A stretch of DNA of 64,000 nucleotides from Paenibacillus rhizophilus (GTDB taxonomy: Bacteria; Bacillota; Bacilli; Paenibacillales; Paenibacillaceae): the NCBI RefSeq assembly GCF_003854965.1, contig NZ_RQPI01000013.1, forward strand, positions 62,001-126,000, given 5' to 3'. Both the position numbers and the translations under genes were made by a program. The notes beneath the pieces are model-generated. The model made no database searches and was not told the origin of the DNA. It was given only the letters and a program-made list of their open reading frames with translations. Of this stretch, positions 9,015 through 16,699 are shown one piece after another. The first letter of the stretch is position 1, and each line of letters opens with the position of its first letter.

Positions 9015-9169
9015 GAAAGATTAATAGTTTAAAACTGTATTATTAATATCTTGCATATTCGGGCGAAAGTCAAATGCAAATCCTGTTCCTTTCAGCAATT
9101 CCGAGCACCTTCTACCTATGGTTTTTCATGGTGCGCTCTCCCCAGAGCATTCTTTTTCCTAGATGATAT

Positions 9170-9577
9170 TCAGTAGCCGGCAAAGCTGCCCGCCCCTCCG
9201 GCAAGCAGACTCTGTACGGTTTCCGTGAAGGTTCTAACTTGAATCGGCTTGGTAATATATCCCGCAAACCCTGCCTGCCGCGCTTTGGCGATATCCGACA
9301 ATTGGGCAAATGCGCTGATGGCCAGGACCGGAACATGGCGTGTATTCTCCCCCTGCTGCAGGCATTCCAGCGTCTCATACCCGTTTAGACCCGGAAGACC
9401 GATATCCAGGATAATAAGGTCCGGCTGCTGCCTTTCTGCAATTTCAAGTCCAATCTCACCCGTTTCGGCTTTCAGGAGCAGAACGGAAGGCAGATTTTTT
9501 TTGAAGAGATGGTGCATCAGCGCCATATTCAGCGGATTATCTTCCACATATAGGACTTTTTGCCAATTATCTTCCAT
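9170..9577 (-). CDS. Single-domain response regulator (receiver only)
   Basis: The 135-residue CheY-like receiver has acidic pocket VLYVEDN, phospho-acceptor Asp in LIILDIGLPGLNGYET, and switch residues ISAF and ITKP. There is no output domain. It lies directly upstream of, and on the same strand as, the hybrid kinase, so both probably form one phosphorelay. The start ATG at 9577 has a GGGGGATA-like site just upstream. Confidence 0.9.
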   Translation of the reverse strand: MEDNWQKVLYVEDNPLNMALMHHLFKKNLPSVLLLKAETGEIGLEIAERQQPDLIILDIGLPGLNGYETLECLQQGENTRHVPVLAISAFAQLSDIAKARQAGFAGYITKPIQVRTFTETVQSLLAGGAGSFAGY

Positions 9578-9631
9578 ATGCTATCCCCCTTATAGCGGTC
9601 CCGCCATTCAATAATTGCCCTAAAAATGAAA

Positions 9632-9668
9632 AAGCCGAAGAAAGGGAATACTCCCCTTTCTTCGGCTT
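9632..9668 (-). terminator. Intrinsic terminator after the MpsC-domain gene
   Basis: Near-perfect 15-bp stem AAGCCGAAGAAAGGG / CCCTTTCTTCGGCTT followed by T-rich sequence on the minus strand. Confidence 0.85.
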
Positions 9669-9713
9669 ATGTTCGGCTCATTTGCATGTCCGACTCATTT
9701 CCACCTAAACCTT

Positions 9714-10388
9714 CTATGAATTGAACGTAAATGCGATAACGCTGTTATCTTTATCGAAATCCCAGTCCACATAAATATCGGCCAGTTCCTTGCCGAACAG
9801 CTGCGCAATGGTGGTCGTCTCCAAATAACGCTTCTCCATCTTTCGCTTGGTCGTCTTAAGTGTATTCTCGTAGCCCAGATCGATCAGTTCTTTCTCCAGT
9901 GGAATCAGTATGCCTTCTCGCTTGACGATCAGTGTGCGAGGATTTATCCACCACGAAGTTGTGAGATCCGGGAACCTCTGAACCTTACGGCTTACTTCGT
10001 TAATCTGGTTATGAACCTCATCCTGTCCCACGTAGTCATCAGTGAAGGCTTCACCGCCCTTGATCAGAGCCACAATCATTCCTGATGCGTTATGTATACC
10101 CCAATCATAGAAAATCTCAGTAACCTCGATCTCCAGCTCATCCTTTATATAAGAGGACAATTCGGGAAGAAGAGACTTCATCAGCAGCTCGCGCGTGTAG
10201 CGAAAGGCCTGCTCCTCCTCTTTACTGAGCAAGAAACGCTCTACCGGTCCCATGAAATTACGTATATGCAGCGCAATACATTGCTTCGAAATCGAAGCGT
10301 ATACGGACTCGGGGCCTCTACCGAACCGTTCCCTAAGCAATCTCCCCGTGTAACTGGAAAGCTGTCCTGCCAGGTCTATAGTACTCAT
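9714..10388 (-). CDS. Tandem MpsC-domain (DUF2294) protein
   Basis: The 224 residues contain two DUF2294/MpsC-type halves. The first (residues ~5-115) includes SKQCIALHIRNFMGPVERFL and ends with the motif IFYDWGIHNASGMIVAL. The second (~125-224) repeats the pattern with PRTLIVKREGILIPLEKELI and ends VDWDFDKDNSVIAFTF. MpsC is the third protein of the MpsABC inorganic-carbon/cation system of staphylococci, but small DUF2294 proteins occur alone in many Bacillales and their function is not settled. It is soluble, with no signal peptide. It overlaps by ATGA the end of a short upstream in-frame segment described separately. Confidence 0.75.
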   Translation of the reverse strand: MSTIDLAGQLSSYTGRLLRERFGRGPESVYASISKQCIALHIRNFMGPVERFLLSKEEEQAFRYTRELLMKSLLPELSSYIKDELEIEVTEIFYDWGIHNASGMIVALIKGGEAFTDDYVGQDEVHNQINEVSRKVQRFPDLTTSWWINPRTLIVKREGILIPLEKELIDLGYENTLKTTKRKMEKRYLETTTIAQLFGKELADIYVDWDFDKDNSVIAFTFNS

Positions 10389-10468
10389 TCATTTTCCTCC
10401 AGCATCAATTTCTCAAGTTTCTTGGCAAGCCCTGGGGGAGGCAGTCCGTCTGCTGAAAAAACGGTATG
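10385..10468 (-). other. Short open segment translationally overlapping the MpsC-domain gene (possible gene tail)
   Basis: Between a stop (10469-10471) and the TGA at 10385-10387 the frame reads HTVFSADGLPPPGLAKKLEK and then LMLEENE. Its stop overlaps the ATG of the next gene as ATGA, the usual sign of coupled translation. No start codon with a ribosome binding site is present, so this is probably the surviving tail of a lost gene or chance. The rest of 10469-10594 shows only a possible -10 (TATTATAC) and no gene. Confidence 0.3.
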
Positions 10469-10594
10469 CTAACTAAGTATAATATCTTCTGGCCGCTTCG
10501 TATATAGAAAAATACACCTGGTTTTCAGGGCTTCGTTAATGCTTCTTAATGTCTCTCCCGTTCGACTAAAATACGAAGATAGTTCAGCTTATAC

Positions 10595-10630
10595 AGAAAG
10601 ACAGGCCGGACTTTCCCGGCCTGTCTTTCT
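10595..10630 (-). terminator. Intrinsic terminator of the sulfur-compound importer operon
   Basis: 15-bp perfect stem AGAAAGACAGGCCGG / CCGGCCTGTCTTTCT about 70 nt beyond the last gene of the operon. The T-tract is weak on the minus strand. Confidence 0.65.
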
Positions 10631-10699
10631 ATTCTATCCTGTTCCGAATGGAATATTCCGCGCTTTCGGCTGCACATAACATTCCACATCTTTAAGCCG

Positions 10700-11764
10700 C
10701 TATTTTAGCTGCCAATCGCTGATTTGGAAATCTTTTTTGGCCAGCTTTTCTTCCACAAGAAAGTCCTTCGTGCCTTCAAGCAGCGCAAGTCCGTCATCCG
10801 AAAAAGCGCTATCCTTCAAGTCTTCGAGCGGGCTTACCTGCTTGACGATATCCGGCGTAGTCTCCCCGATCTCGGCAAGGAACTTGTAATATTCGTCCTC
10901 ATGCTGCTTCAGGTCAGCCAGCGCTTTCTCGCGCGCCTCGTTCCAGACCTTCGGGAAGTCCGGGAATTTCGCCAGATAATCTTCCGAAACAACAGTCACA
11001 CTGGAGCCGAGAAGCTCGGGGTGCTTGGAGGAATCGTCCAGAAGCGGATAACCGGCGCCGATTTGCTTGATCGCCTGAACGCCGGTGTTGGTCGTAGCAT
11101 CGATATCTCCGCGTGCCAGGGCGGCGGTAGCGTCCGGAATGAGCATATGCACAAGCTTGTAGTCCGTGACCCCTTCTTTCTTGAGCAGTCCCACAAGGTA
11201 ACGGTGCATAAAAGATCCCTTCTGCGTCGCAATGGTCTTGCCCTGCAGATCCTTAACCGTCTTCGGGCCGTCCTTTTTGGCAATGATGTAACCGACTGTA
11301 TGGGCCGATCCTTGGCCGATAAGGCGGGTCTTGGCCCCGCCAGCATAAGCGATAATTGCAGGCGTATCGCCAAGCGTACCGAAATCGAGCCGGCCGCTGA
11401 TCAGCGATTCCGTCTGGTCCGGTCCGTTCGGGAAGCTGGTCAGCTTCACTTCCGTAATTCCGTGTTTCTTGAGTTCCTCCTGAATAATGCCCTTATAGAA
11501 GCCCCAGCCTTCCGCCCCGCTCGGCAGATTCAGCTTGTTGGCCCCGATGAAGCCGTAATTCAGCACCGCCGGAACGCTGCTCTTTGCGGCATTTCCACTG
11601 CTAGCCGCCTCCGCCGTATCCGTTCCTTCCGCGGCCTTGCTGCCGGAATTCCCGCTGCTTCCGCAAGCGGAAATGACCAGCATAACCATGACCACACTTG
11701 CGATAAGCACAAAGCGCAAGCCCCGTGCCGCGCCCCCTTGAATCTCTCTATAACCCTTTGCCAT
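10700..11764 (-). CDS. ABC importer substrate-binding lipoprotein, SsuA/TauA-NitT family
   Basis: Starts MAKGYREIQ with AGGGGAG 8 nt upstream; a TTG six codons earlier is a poor alternative. A hydrophobic segment ends in the lipobox VISAC, so it is a lipid-anchored binding protein. The mature part matches the SsuA/TauA/NrtA periplasmic-binding group (GFIGANKLNLPSGAEGWG; LISGRLDFGTLGDTPAIIAY; KTIATQKGSFMHRYLVGLLK; DIDATTNTG). Such proteins bind sulfonates, sulfate esters, nitrate or nitriles. It is the last gene of a six-gene unit with its ATPase and two permeases; the flavoprotein and ferredoxin next to it favour a sulfur compound, but the ligand is unknown. Confidence 0.88.
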   Translation of the reverse strand: MAKGYREIQGGAARGLRFVLIASVVMVMLVISACGSSGNSGSKAAEGTDTAEAASSGNAAKSSVPAVLNYGFIGANKLNLPSGAEGWGFYKGIIQEELKKHGITEVKLTSFPNGPDQTESLISGRLDFGTLGDTPAIIAYAGGAKTRLIGQGSAHTVGYIIAKKDGPKTVKDLQGKTIATQKGSFMHRYLVGLLKKEGVTDYKLVHMLIPDATAALARGDIDATTNTGVQAIKQIGAGYPLLDDSSKHPELLGSSVTVVSEDYLAKFPDFPKVWNEAREKALADLKQHEDEYYKFLAEIGETTPDIVKQVSPLEDLKDSAFSDDGLALLEGTKDFLVEEKLAKKDFQISDWQLK

Positions 11765-11813
11765 CTTTGTTTCTCCCCTCAAAATAGGTATTTGCTATAA
11801 TGACGTCAGGCTG

Positions 11814-12146
11814 CTAGAATCCCGCCCGGCGTGATAACTGAACCATAAAACCGTGGCTGGCCACAGGCTTCCGCCCCTTTCCCCAGCCAACCTTCTCCCG
11901 GTACCCGCCGAGCAGCCCCCGTTCCTTGAGCTCCGTTTCCGTAATGCCTGTCGCAGCTTCTGAATCCGGCGCCACATACAGAGCGTCCACGGGGCAGTAC
12001 AGCTCGCACATGAAGCAGGTCTGGCAATCGCTTTGCCTTGCAATCACAGGAACCTTGCCGCCCGACCGGTCAAACACATTGGTCGGGCAGACGGACACGC
12101 ATTGATTGCAGCCGATGCAACGGTCCGCGCTGATGACTTCAATCAT
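11814..12146 (-). CDS. AprB-like 2[4Fe-4S] ferredoxin
   Basis: The 110-residue protein has two cluster motifs in the first 55 residues: CIGCNQCVSVCP and CQTCFMCELYCP. This is the arrangement of the small subunit of adenylylsulfate-reductase-like and fumarate-reductase-like complexes. Residues 60-110 are a tail without cysteine that could dock on the flavoprotein. Its ATG overlaps the flavoprotein stop (TAATG), so the two are made together and presumably form an electron-transfer pair. Confidence 0.85.
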   Translation of the reverse strand: MIEVISADRCIGCNQCVSVCPTNVFDRSGGKVPVIARQSDCQTCFMCELYCPVDALYVAPDSEAATGITETELKERGLLGGYREKVGWGKGRKPVASHGFMVQLSRRAGF

Positions 12147-13750
12147 TACTGTACACTCTCCTTTGCCGATTCTTCCGGCTTCACCCAGACCTCATCCAAT
12201 CCGCCGCTGATGAGCCGGTAGTGCTGGTTCTCATCGATCGCCTTGTGGTCCTCTCGTTTATGCATGCCCCTAGTTTCCGTCCGGGCGAGCGCCGAGGAGT
12301 ACATCCAGCGCGCCGTCGCCGTCATGGCAGCCGTTTCCCGGAGCTTTACGCCTTCGGCAGAAAGCTGTACTTCCTGACCGCGCTGCTCTTTCCACAACCG
12401 GTCCAGCCGTCCGAGGGAAGCCTCAAGGCGTTCCCCGGTACGGAACAAGTTGATGTCGTAAGGCGTTACCTCCGCCTGCACGGCAGCGGTATATTCCAAC
12501 GCTCGGGAGGCTGCTCCCGGCTGTGCTTTCCGGTGCGTAAGGGTCGAGGATGAAAGTCCGGCCGGCGCGCGTCCCGCGGCATGCCGTCCAAGGCTCAGCG
12601 CATAGCTGGCGGCTCCCTCTCCGGCGAAGGAGCCGGAGGACATGGCCCAGGCGGCATTGTGGCTGCCGCCGCCGGTGAAGCCGCCGCAGATCAGCTCGCG
12701 GGTCGCGGCATCCCCGGCCGCATACAGCCCAGGCACGCCCGTTCCGCAAGCCTCGTCTGTAATCCGGATGCCCCCGGTGCCGCGGACCGTGCCTTCCAGC
12801 CGAAGCGTTACAGGAAAGGCGTCCTTGAACGGATTGATGCCGAGCCGGTCGAAGGGCAGGAAGAAATTCGTCTGCGCCACCCGCAGGAGAGGCTGCAAAT
12901 CCTCGGGCGCCTGATCCAGCCGGGCAAATACCTTCCGCCCCTCTAGGAGATTCCGGGCAATGAAGGAACGTCCTTTCTTGGAACCCGCGCCTTCCACAAC
13001 GCTTCCGTCCTCGTAATAGAAGCTTGCATAGCTGTAATACGCCGTCTTGGTCACGGAGGAGAAAGTCGGGCATATGGCATAGGCATTGGAGAACTCCATC
13101 CCCGACATCGCCGCGCCCGCCTCGGCGGCAAGCAGAAGCCCGTCGCCGGTCAGCACATTGCAGCCCAGCGCCTTGCTCAAGAACGCGCAGCCGCCGGTTG
13201 CGATCACAACCGCTCCGGCTATGACACTCCAGGCTTCACCGCTCTGCGTCTGCACGCCGGTTGCGCCGGCTACGCCGTGTTCGTCGGCCAGCAGTTCCAG
13301 CGCCGGGCTGTGGTCCAGGATTGTGACGCCCGCCTTTTTCACCAGCTTGCGCATCAGCCTCATATACTCCGGCCCCTGCAGACTGCGGCGGTGAGGATTG
13401 CCGACTTCGTCCACCGGGAACGGGTACCCTGACATGCCGATCCGGTTCATATTCTCATACGTCCGGTTAAGCACCCGGTCCATCCAGCTGTGCTCCGCCA
13501 GACTGCCGCCCAGAATGAAACGGCTTGCCTTCGCTTTCTCGCGAAGCTCCTTATCGGGCTCTACATACCAGACGCCCGTTCCGGACGGGGCGGTTGCGCC
13601 GCTGGAGCCGCAGTAGCCTTTGTCGGCCAGAACGACCTTGGCCCCCTTGGCCGAGGCGGTCAGAGCAGCCCATGTACCCGCCGGACCTCCCCCAATCACG
13701 AGCACATCCGCTTTCAACTCCAGTGAACCCCTTTTTACCGTTTCATTCAT
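12146..13750 (-). CDS. AprA/fumarate-reductase-like FAD-dependent oxidoreductase
   Basis: The 534-residue flavoprotein has the dinucleotide-binding start VLVIGGGPAGTWAALTASAKGAKVVLADKG at residues ~15-45 (read in two blocks) followed by SGATAPSGTG. The substrate/FAD domain includes RGTGGIRITDEACGTGVPGL and YAAGDAATRELICGGFTGGG, hallmarks of the fumarate reductase/succinate dehydrogenase/AprA family. Together with the ferredoxin it resembles adenylylsulfate reductase AprAB, but it is shorter than classical AprA and sits inside an import operon. Its likely task is redox processing of the imported sulfur compound; the reaction is unknown. Confidence 0.85.
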   Translation of the reverse strand: MNETVKRGSLELKADVLVIGGGPAGTWAALTASAKGAKVVLADKGYCGSSGATAPSGTGVWYVEPDKELREKAKASRFILGGSLAEHSWMDRVLNRTYENMNRIGMSGYPFPVDEVGNPHRRSLQGPEYMRLMRKLVKKAGVTILDHSPALELLADEHGVAGATGVQTQSGEAWSVIAGAVVIATGGCAFLSKALGCNVLTGDGLLLAAEAGAAMSGMEFSNAYAICPTFSSVTKTAYYSYASFYYEDGSVVEGAGSKKGRSFIARNLLEGRKVFARLDQAPEDLQPLLRVAQTNFFLPFDRLGINPFKDAFPVTLRLEGTVRGTGGIRITDEACGTGVPGLYAAGDAATRELICGGFTGGGSHNAAWAMSSGSFAGEGAASYALSLGRHAAGRAPAGLSSSTLTHRKAQPGAASRALEYTAAVQAEVTPYDINLFRTGERLEASLGRLDRLWKEQRGQEVQLSAEGVKLRETAAMTATARWMYSSALARTETRGMHKREDHKAIDENQHYRLISGGLDEVWVKPEESAKESVQ

Positions 13751-13790
13751 TGCTTTAGCCTCCTCCGAAATCTTGGTTGTGGATTGAAAT

Positions 13791-14669
13791 TTACCCCCGG
13801 TAGCTGTCCCGCCAGAACAATAATCGGTGCTCCAGCACCCGGAAAATCGAATCGATCAGCTTGCCGACGAAGGCGAAAATGAGAATCCCGACAAAGATAA
13901 TTTCCGTATTGGAATTTTGCTTTGCTTCATTAATAAGGAAGCCGACGCCCGACTGCGAACCGATCAGTTCCGCAACGACCAGACTGATCCAGGCCACCGC
14001 GAGCGACAAGCGCAGGCCCAGCAGAATATTCGGCAGCGCCGCCGGCAGGACAAGCCGTCGCAACCGCTGGTACGGGCTGAAGCTAAGCACTCTTCCAACC
14101 TCCAGCAGCTTGTCGTCGACATGCCGGATACCTACAAAGGTATTGATGTAGAGTGGAAAAAAAGAGCCGCTGATAATAATGGCCACTTTGGACACTTCCC
14201 CGAAGCCGAACCAAAGGATGATCAGCGGAGCAATCGCCAGATGTGGAACGAGACGCAGCACCTGAACGCTCGGGTCAAGCAAATATTCCGCCCTGCGGAA
14301 CAGCCCCGTCAGGATGCCCAGCAGCAGGCCGACCGCTCCTCCGATCAGAAAGCCGAGGAATGCCCGCCCAAGACTGACCCCGAGATGATGCGCAAGTCCT
14401 CCCGATACCGCCAGGTCGACAAAAGAGCGGGCGATGGCCAGCGGCGTAGGCAGAAATTCGGGCGATGCCCAGCCGGCGCTTCCGGCGGTCTGCCACAACG
14501 CAACCGTTAATACCGGAATAATCGCGCCCGCGCCAAGGTCGGACAGATACGGCTTCCATGAAATCGGCCGCCGGGAGGCCGACGCTTTTCCGGGCACCGC
14601 TTTGAGCTTGCCGCTTCCTTCCCGTACGGCCGTTCCCGGCTGGACAATAACTTTGGCTCCTTCACTCAT
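13791..14669 (-). CDS. ABC importer permease (SsuC-like), second copy
   Basis: The 292-residue membrane protein has six hydrophobic segments and the inner-membrane-component motif VLSFSPYQRLRRLVLPAALP (EAA loop). ILWFGFGEVSKVAIIISGSF is typical of SsuC/TauC/NitT permeases. It is clearly paralogous to the next gene upstream, so the transporter probably uses a heterodimeric channel. A ~50-residue soluble N-terminal extension precedes the first helix. The gap to the other permease is 15 nt. Confidence 0.88.
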   Translation of the reverse strand: MSEGAKVIVQPGTAVREGSGKLKAVPGKASASRRPISWKPYLSDLGAGAIIPVLTVALWQTAGSAGWASPEFLPTPLAIARSFVDLAVSGGLAHHLGVSLGRAFLGFLIGGAVGLLLGILTGLFRRAEYLLDPSVQVLRLVPHLAIAPLIILWFGFGEVSKVAIIISGSFFPLYINTFVGIRHVDDKLLEVGRVLSFSPYQRLRRLVLPAALPNILLGLRLSLAVAWISLVVAELIGSQSGVGFLINEAKQNSNTEIIFVGILIFAFVGKLIDSIFRVLEHRLLFWRDSYRG

Positions 14670-14684
14670 TGTGTTCTCTCCTTT

Positions 14685-15488
14685 CTATCCTTTGCAGCTT
14701 TCTTTCCAGCGGAGCAGCCGGTGCTCTATCAGACGCATCGCCGTGTCGCTCAGCAGACCGCAGACCGCGAAGATGAGAATGCCGACGAACACAACCGGCG
14801 TATCGGCAAACTGGCGGGCATCGGACATCATATAGCCAATGCCCGAGGTGGAAGCGATCAGCTCCGCAACGACCAGACCGAGCCAGGACAGTCCGAGCGA
14901 CAGGCGGGCGCCGAGCATAATATTCGGCACCGCCCCCGGAAGCACGAGTTTAAGTATCTGCTTCGGTCTGCTGAAGCCGAGCACCCTGGACACCTCGAAC
15001 AGCTTATTGTCCACACTGCGAATCCCCATGAAAGTATTAATATAGAGGGGGAAGAATGCGGCTTTGGCAATCAGCAGCACCTTCGACTCCTCCCCGATGC
15101 CGAACCAGAGGATGAACAGCGGGACTACCGCGAGGCTTGGAATCATCCGGATCATCTGCAGTGAAGGATCAAGCAGCTTCTCTGAGCGTTTGAACAGTCC
15201 GACCAGAATCCCGAAGACCAGCCCGAGACCCCCGCCGAGCGCAAAACCGAGCAGAACCCGAACGGCGCTGATTCGAAGATTGCTCCATAAATCCCCCGAA
15301 ACCGCAAGCGAAGCAAAAGAGGCCGCTATCGTATACGGCGTCGGAAACAGCAGATCCGAAATCAATCCGTAATGCCCCAGCGCTTGCCAAAGCGCCAGAA
15401 CGGTTACCGGCAGCAGCAGACCAAGCAGGACTTGAGCCCCTTTTCCGGGCTTGCCTGCGGTTCGGATAGCGGCGGCACGGTTGCTCAT
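14685..15488 (-). CDS. ABC importer permease (SsuC-like), first copy
   Basis: The 267-residue permease has EAA loop VLGFSRPKQILKLVLPGAVP and the same overall order as its neighbour (ILWFGIGEESKVLLIAKAAF; LSWLGLVVAELIASTSGIGY). GGAGGGGATG precedes the start. An operator-like 21-bp box (15525-15545) lies in the 67-nt gap upstream of this gene, so the permease-to-binding-protein part may also be transcribed from there. Confidence 0.88.
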   Translation of the reverse strand: MSNRAAAIRTAGKPGKGAQVLLGLLLPVTVLALWQALGHYGLISDLLFPTPYTIAASFASLAVSGDLWSNLRISAVRVLLGFALGGGLGLVFGILVGLFKRSEKLLDPSLQMIRMIPSLAVVPLFILWFGIGEESKVLLIAKAAFFPLYINTFMGIRSVDNKLFEVSRVLGFSRPKQILKLVLPGAVPNIMLGARLSLGLSWLGLVVAELIASTSGIGYMMSDARQFADTPVVFVGILIFAVCGLLSDTAMRLIEHRLLRWKESCKG

Positions 15489-15524
15489 GAATCATCCCCT
15501 CCTTCTTTCGAATAAAATATATAA

Positions 15525-15545
15525 TTCCAATCAATTAAATCGGAT
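15525..15545 (-). promoter_or_regulatory. Operator-like box shared with the metK promoter
   Basis: On the minus strand it reads ATCC-N11-TTGGAA with imperfect dyad symmetry, embedded in AT-rich sequence. The same 21-bp pattern, identical at 14 of 21 positions, overlaps the metK transcription start. Its TTCCAAT/ATTGG half-sites resemble boxes of the cysteine-metabolism repressor CymR of Bacillales; that assignment is inference. Confidence 0.5.
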
Positions 15546-15555
15546 ATAAGACAAG

Positions 15556-16332
15556 CTAAATGCCCGCTCCGTCGGTCAACTCCAGCTCTTCCACCTTTTC
15601 GAACTCGCTGAGCACCTTCAGCCGCAGTTCCTGAAAAGAAGCGGTCGCTTTTTTGCGGGGATACGGAAGATCAATGCCGACGATTTTCCGGATTTTCCCC
15701 GGCCGCGGCTCAAGAATGACCACCCGGTTGCCCAGAAAGACCGCCTCGTCGATATCATGGGTTACAAAGATCATCGTTGTCCGGTTGGTCCGCCATATAT
15801 CCAGCAGCACCGTCTGCATATGCGCCCGGGTAAAAGCATCCAGAGCGCCGAACGGCTCGTCGAGCAGCAGAATTTTCGGATTTCGCAAGAGAGCCCGGGC
15901 AATTGCCACCCGCTGGGCCATGCCGCCGGACAGTTCGCGGGGATAGGACTTCTCGAATCCCTTCAGCTTCACCAGCTCGATCAGTTCATCCACTTTCTTC
16001 CGGACTCCGGGATCGCGCAGCGACAGATCGGAAGCGATATTCTTCTCCACGGTCAGCCAGGGAAAAAGGCGATGCTCCTGAAAAATAAACCCCTTGTCAA
16101 TGCCCGGGCCGTTGATCTTCGCCCCTTCCAGCGTGACCGTCCCGCTGTATCCGCCGTCCAGACCGGCGACGATGCGCAGCAGCGTGCTTTTGCCGCAGCC
16201 GCTCGGGCCGATCACCGTTATGAATTCCCCTTCCTCCACATGGAGCTCGACATTGTGCAGCGCCTGCACCGGACCGCCCGCGGTTTCGAAAGACTTGTTC
16301 AGATTGGAAATGTCCAGCAGCGTTTCGCCCAT
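15556..16332 (-). CDS. ABC importer ATP-binding protein (SsuB/TauB-like)
   Basis: Walker A GPSGCGKSTLL, Q-loop FIFQEHRLFPWLTV, signature LSGGMAQRVAIARALL, Walker B ILLLDEPFGALD and switch THDIDEAV are all intact. The start is at ATG 16330-16332, preceded by AAGGAGGAACGGGT; in-frame codons further upstream lie inside a terminator-containing leader. It is the first gene of the six-gene operon and energises the two SsuC-like permeases. Confidence 0.9.
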   Translation of the reverse strand: MGETLLDISNLNKSFETAGGPVQALHNVELHVEEGEFITVIGPSGCGKSTLLRIVAGLDGGYSGTVTLEGAKINGPGIDKGFIFQEHRLFPWLTVEKNIASDLSLRDPGVRKKVDELIELVKLKGFEKSYPRELSGGMAQRVAIARALLRNPKILLLDEPFGALDAFTRAHMQTVLLDIWRTNRTTMIFVTHDIDEAVFLGNRVVILEPRPGKIRKIVGIDLPYPRKKATASFQELRLKVLSEFEKVEELELTDGAGI

Positions 16333-16378
16333 ACCCGTTCCTCCTTTACATTCAAGCCGCAACTTATCCATCTTGCAC

Positions 16379-16420
16379 AAAAAAACAGAGGTATCGCGTC
16401 TTGCAACGCAACACCTCTGT
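16379..16420 (-). terminator. Terminator-like hairpin in the leader of the importer operon (candidate attenuator)
   Basis: ACAGAGGTgTTGCGT / ACGCGATACCTCTGT stem with a 6-nt loop followed by seven T on the minus strand, only ~45 nt before the ATPase start. It can end the upstream transcript or attenuate the importer operon. No known riboswitch motif was recognised in front of it. Confidence 0.65.
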
Positions 16421-16470
16421 CTGAACAGTCGGTATACTGTGATTTAATTCATAGTATTTTTATGTGAATT

Positions 16471-16489
16471 GTGATTATTAAAATATCAC
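16471..16489. promoter_or_regulatory. Palindrome GTGAT-N9-ATCAC upstream of the importer operon
   Basis: An imperfect 19-bp dyad in AT-rich DNA about 140 nt before the ATPase start, placed where a promoter is expected. It may be an operator; no convincing -35/-10 pair could be fixed. Confidence 0.35.
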
Positions 16490-16552
16490 CGATTTGCAAG
16501 GCTGTCAACGAAAAAATAAAATTCGCAGCGGCGGCTTCCTCTGTTGCAAGAA

Positions 16553-16644
16553 GAAACAGCTTCACCGTCCTTTTAGGGACGGTGATGTTTCTCGTAGAAA
16601 TATCAGATTAAGGATAAACGCGAAGCTTATACTTTCTGATATTT
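16553..16644. other. Two consecutive stem-loops in the 3' region of the radical SAM operon
   Basis: First, GAAACA...CACCGTCC / GGACGGTG...TGTTTC (16553-16591). Second, a perfect 10-bp repeat AAATATCAGA / TCTGATATTT (16598-16607 and 16635-16644) with an inner AAGGATAA/TTATACTT helix. Together with the terminator at 16647-16684 this gives three hairpins in ~135 nt between two operons; they may be terminators, processing sites or a small RNA. Confidence 0.5.
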
Positions 16645-16646
16645 GG

Positions 16647-16684
16647 AAAAAGACCGCCCGATTTCGATCAGGCAGTCCTTTTCG
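16647..16684 (-). terminator. Intrinsic terminator of the nitrogenase-like operon
   Basis: GGACTGCCTGAT / ATCGGGCGGTC stem then TTTTT on the minus strand, 16 nt after the radical SAM gene stop. Confidence 0.75.
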
Positions 16685-16699
16685 TTCAGCAGTTAACCG

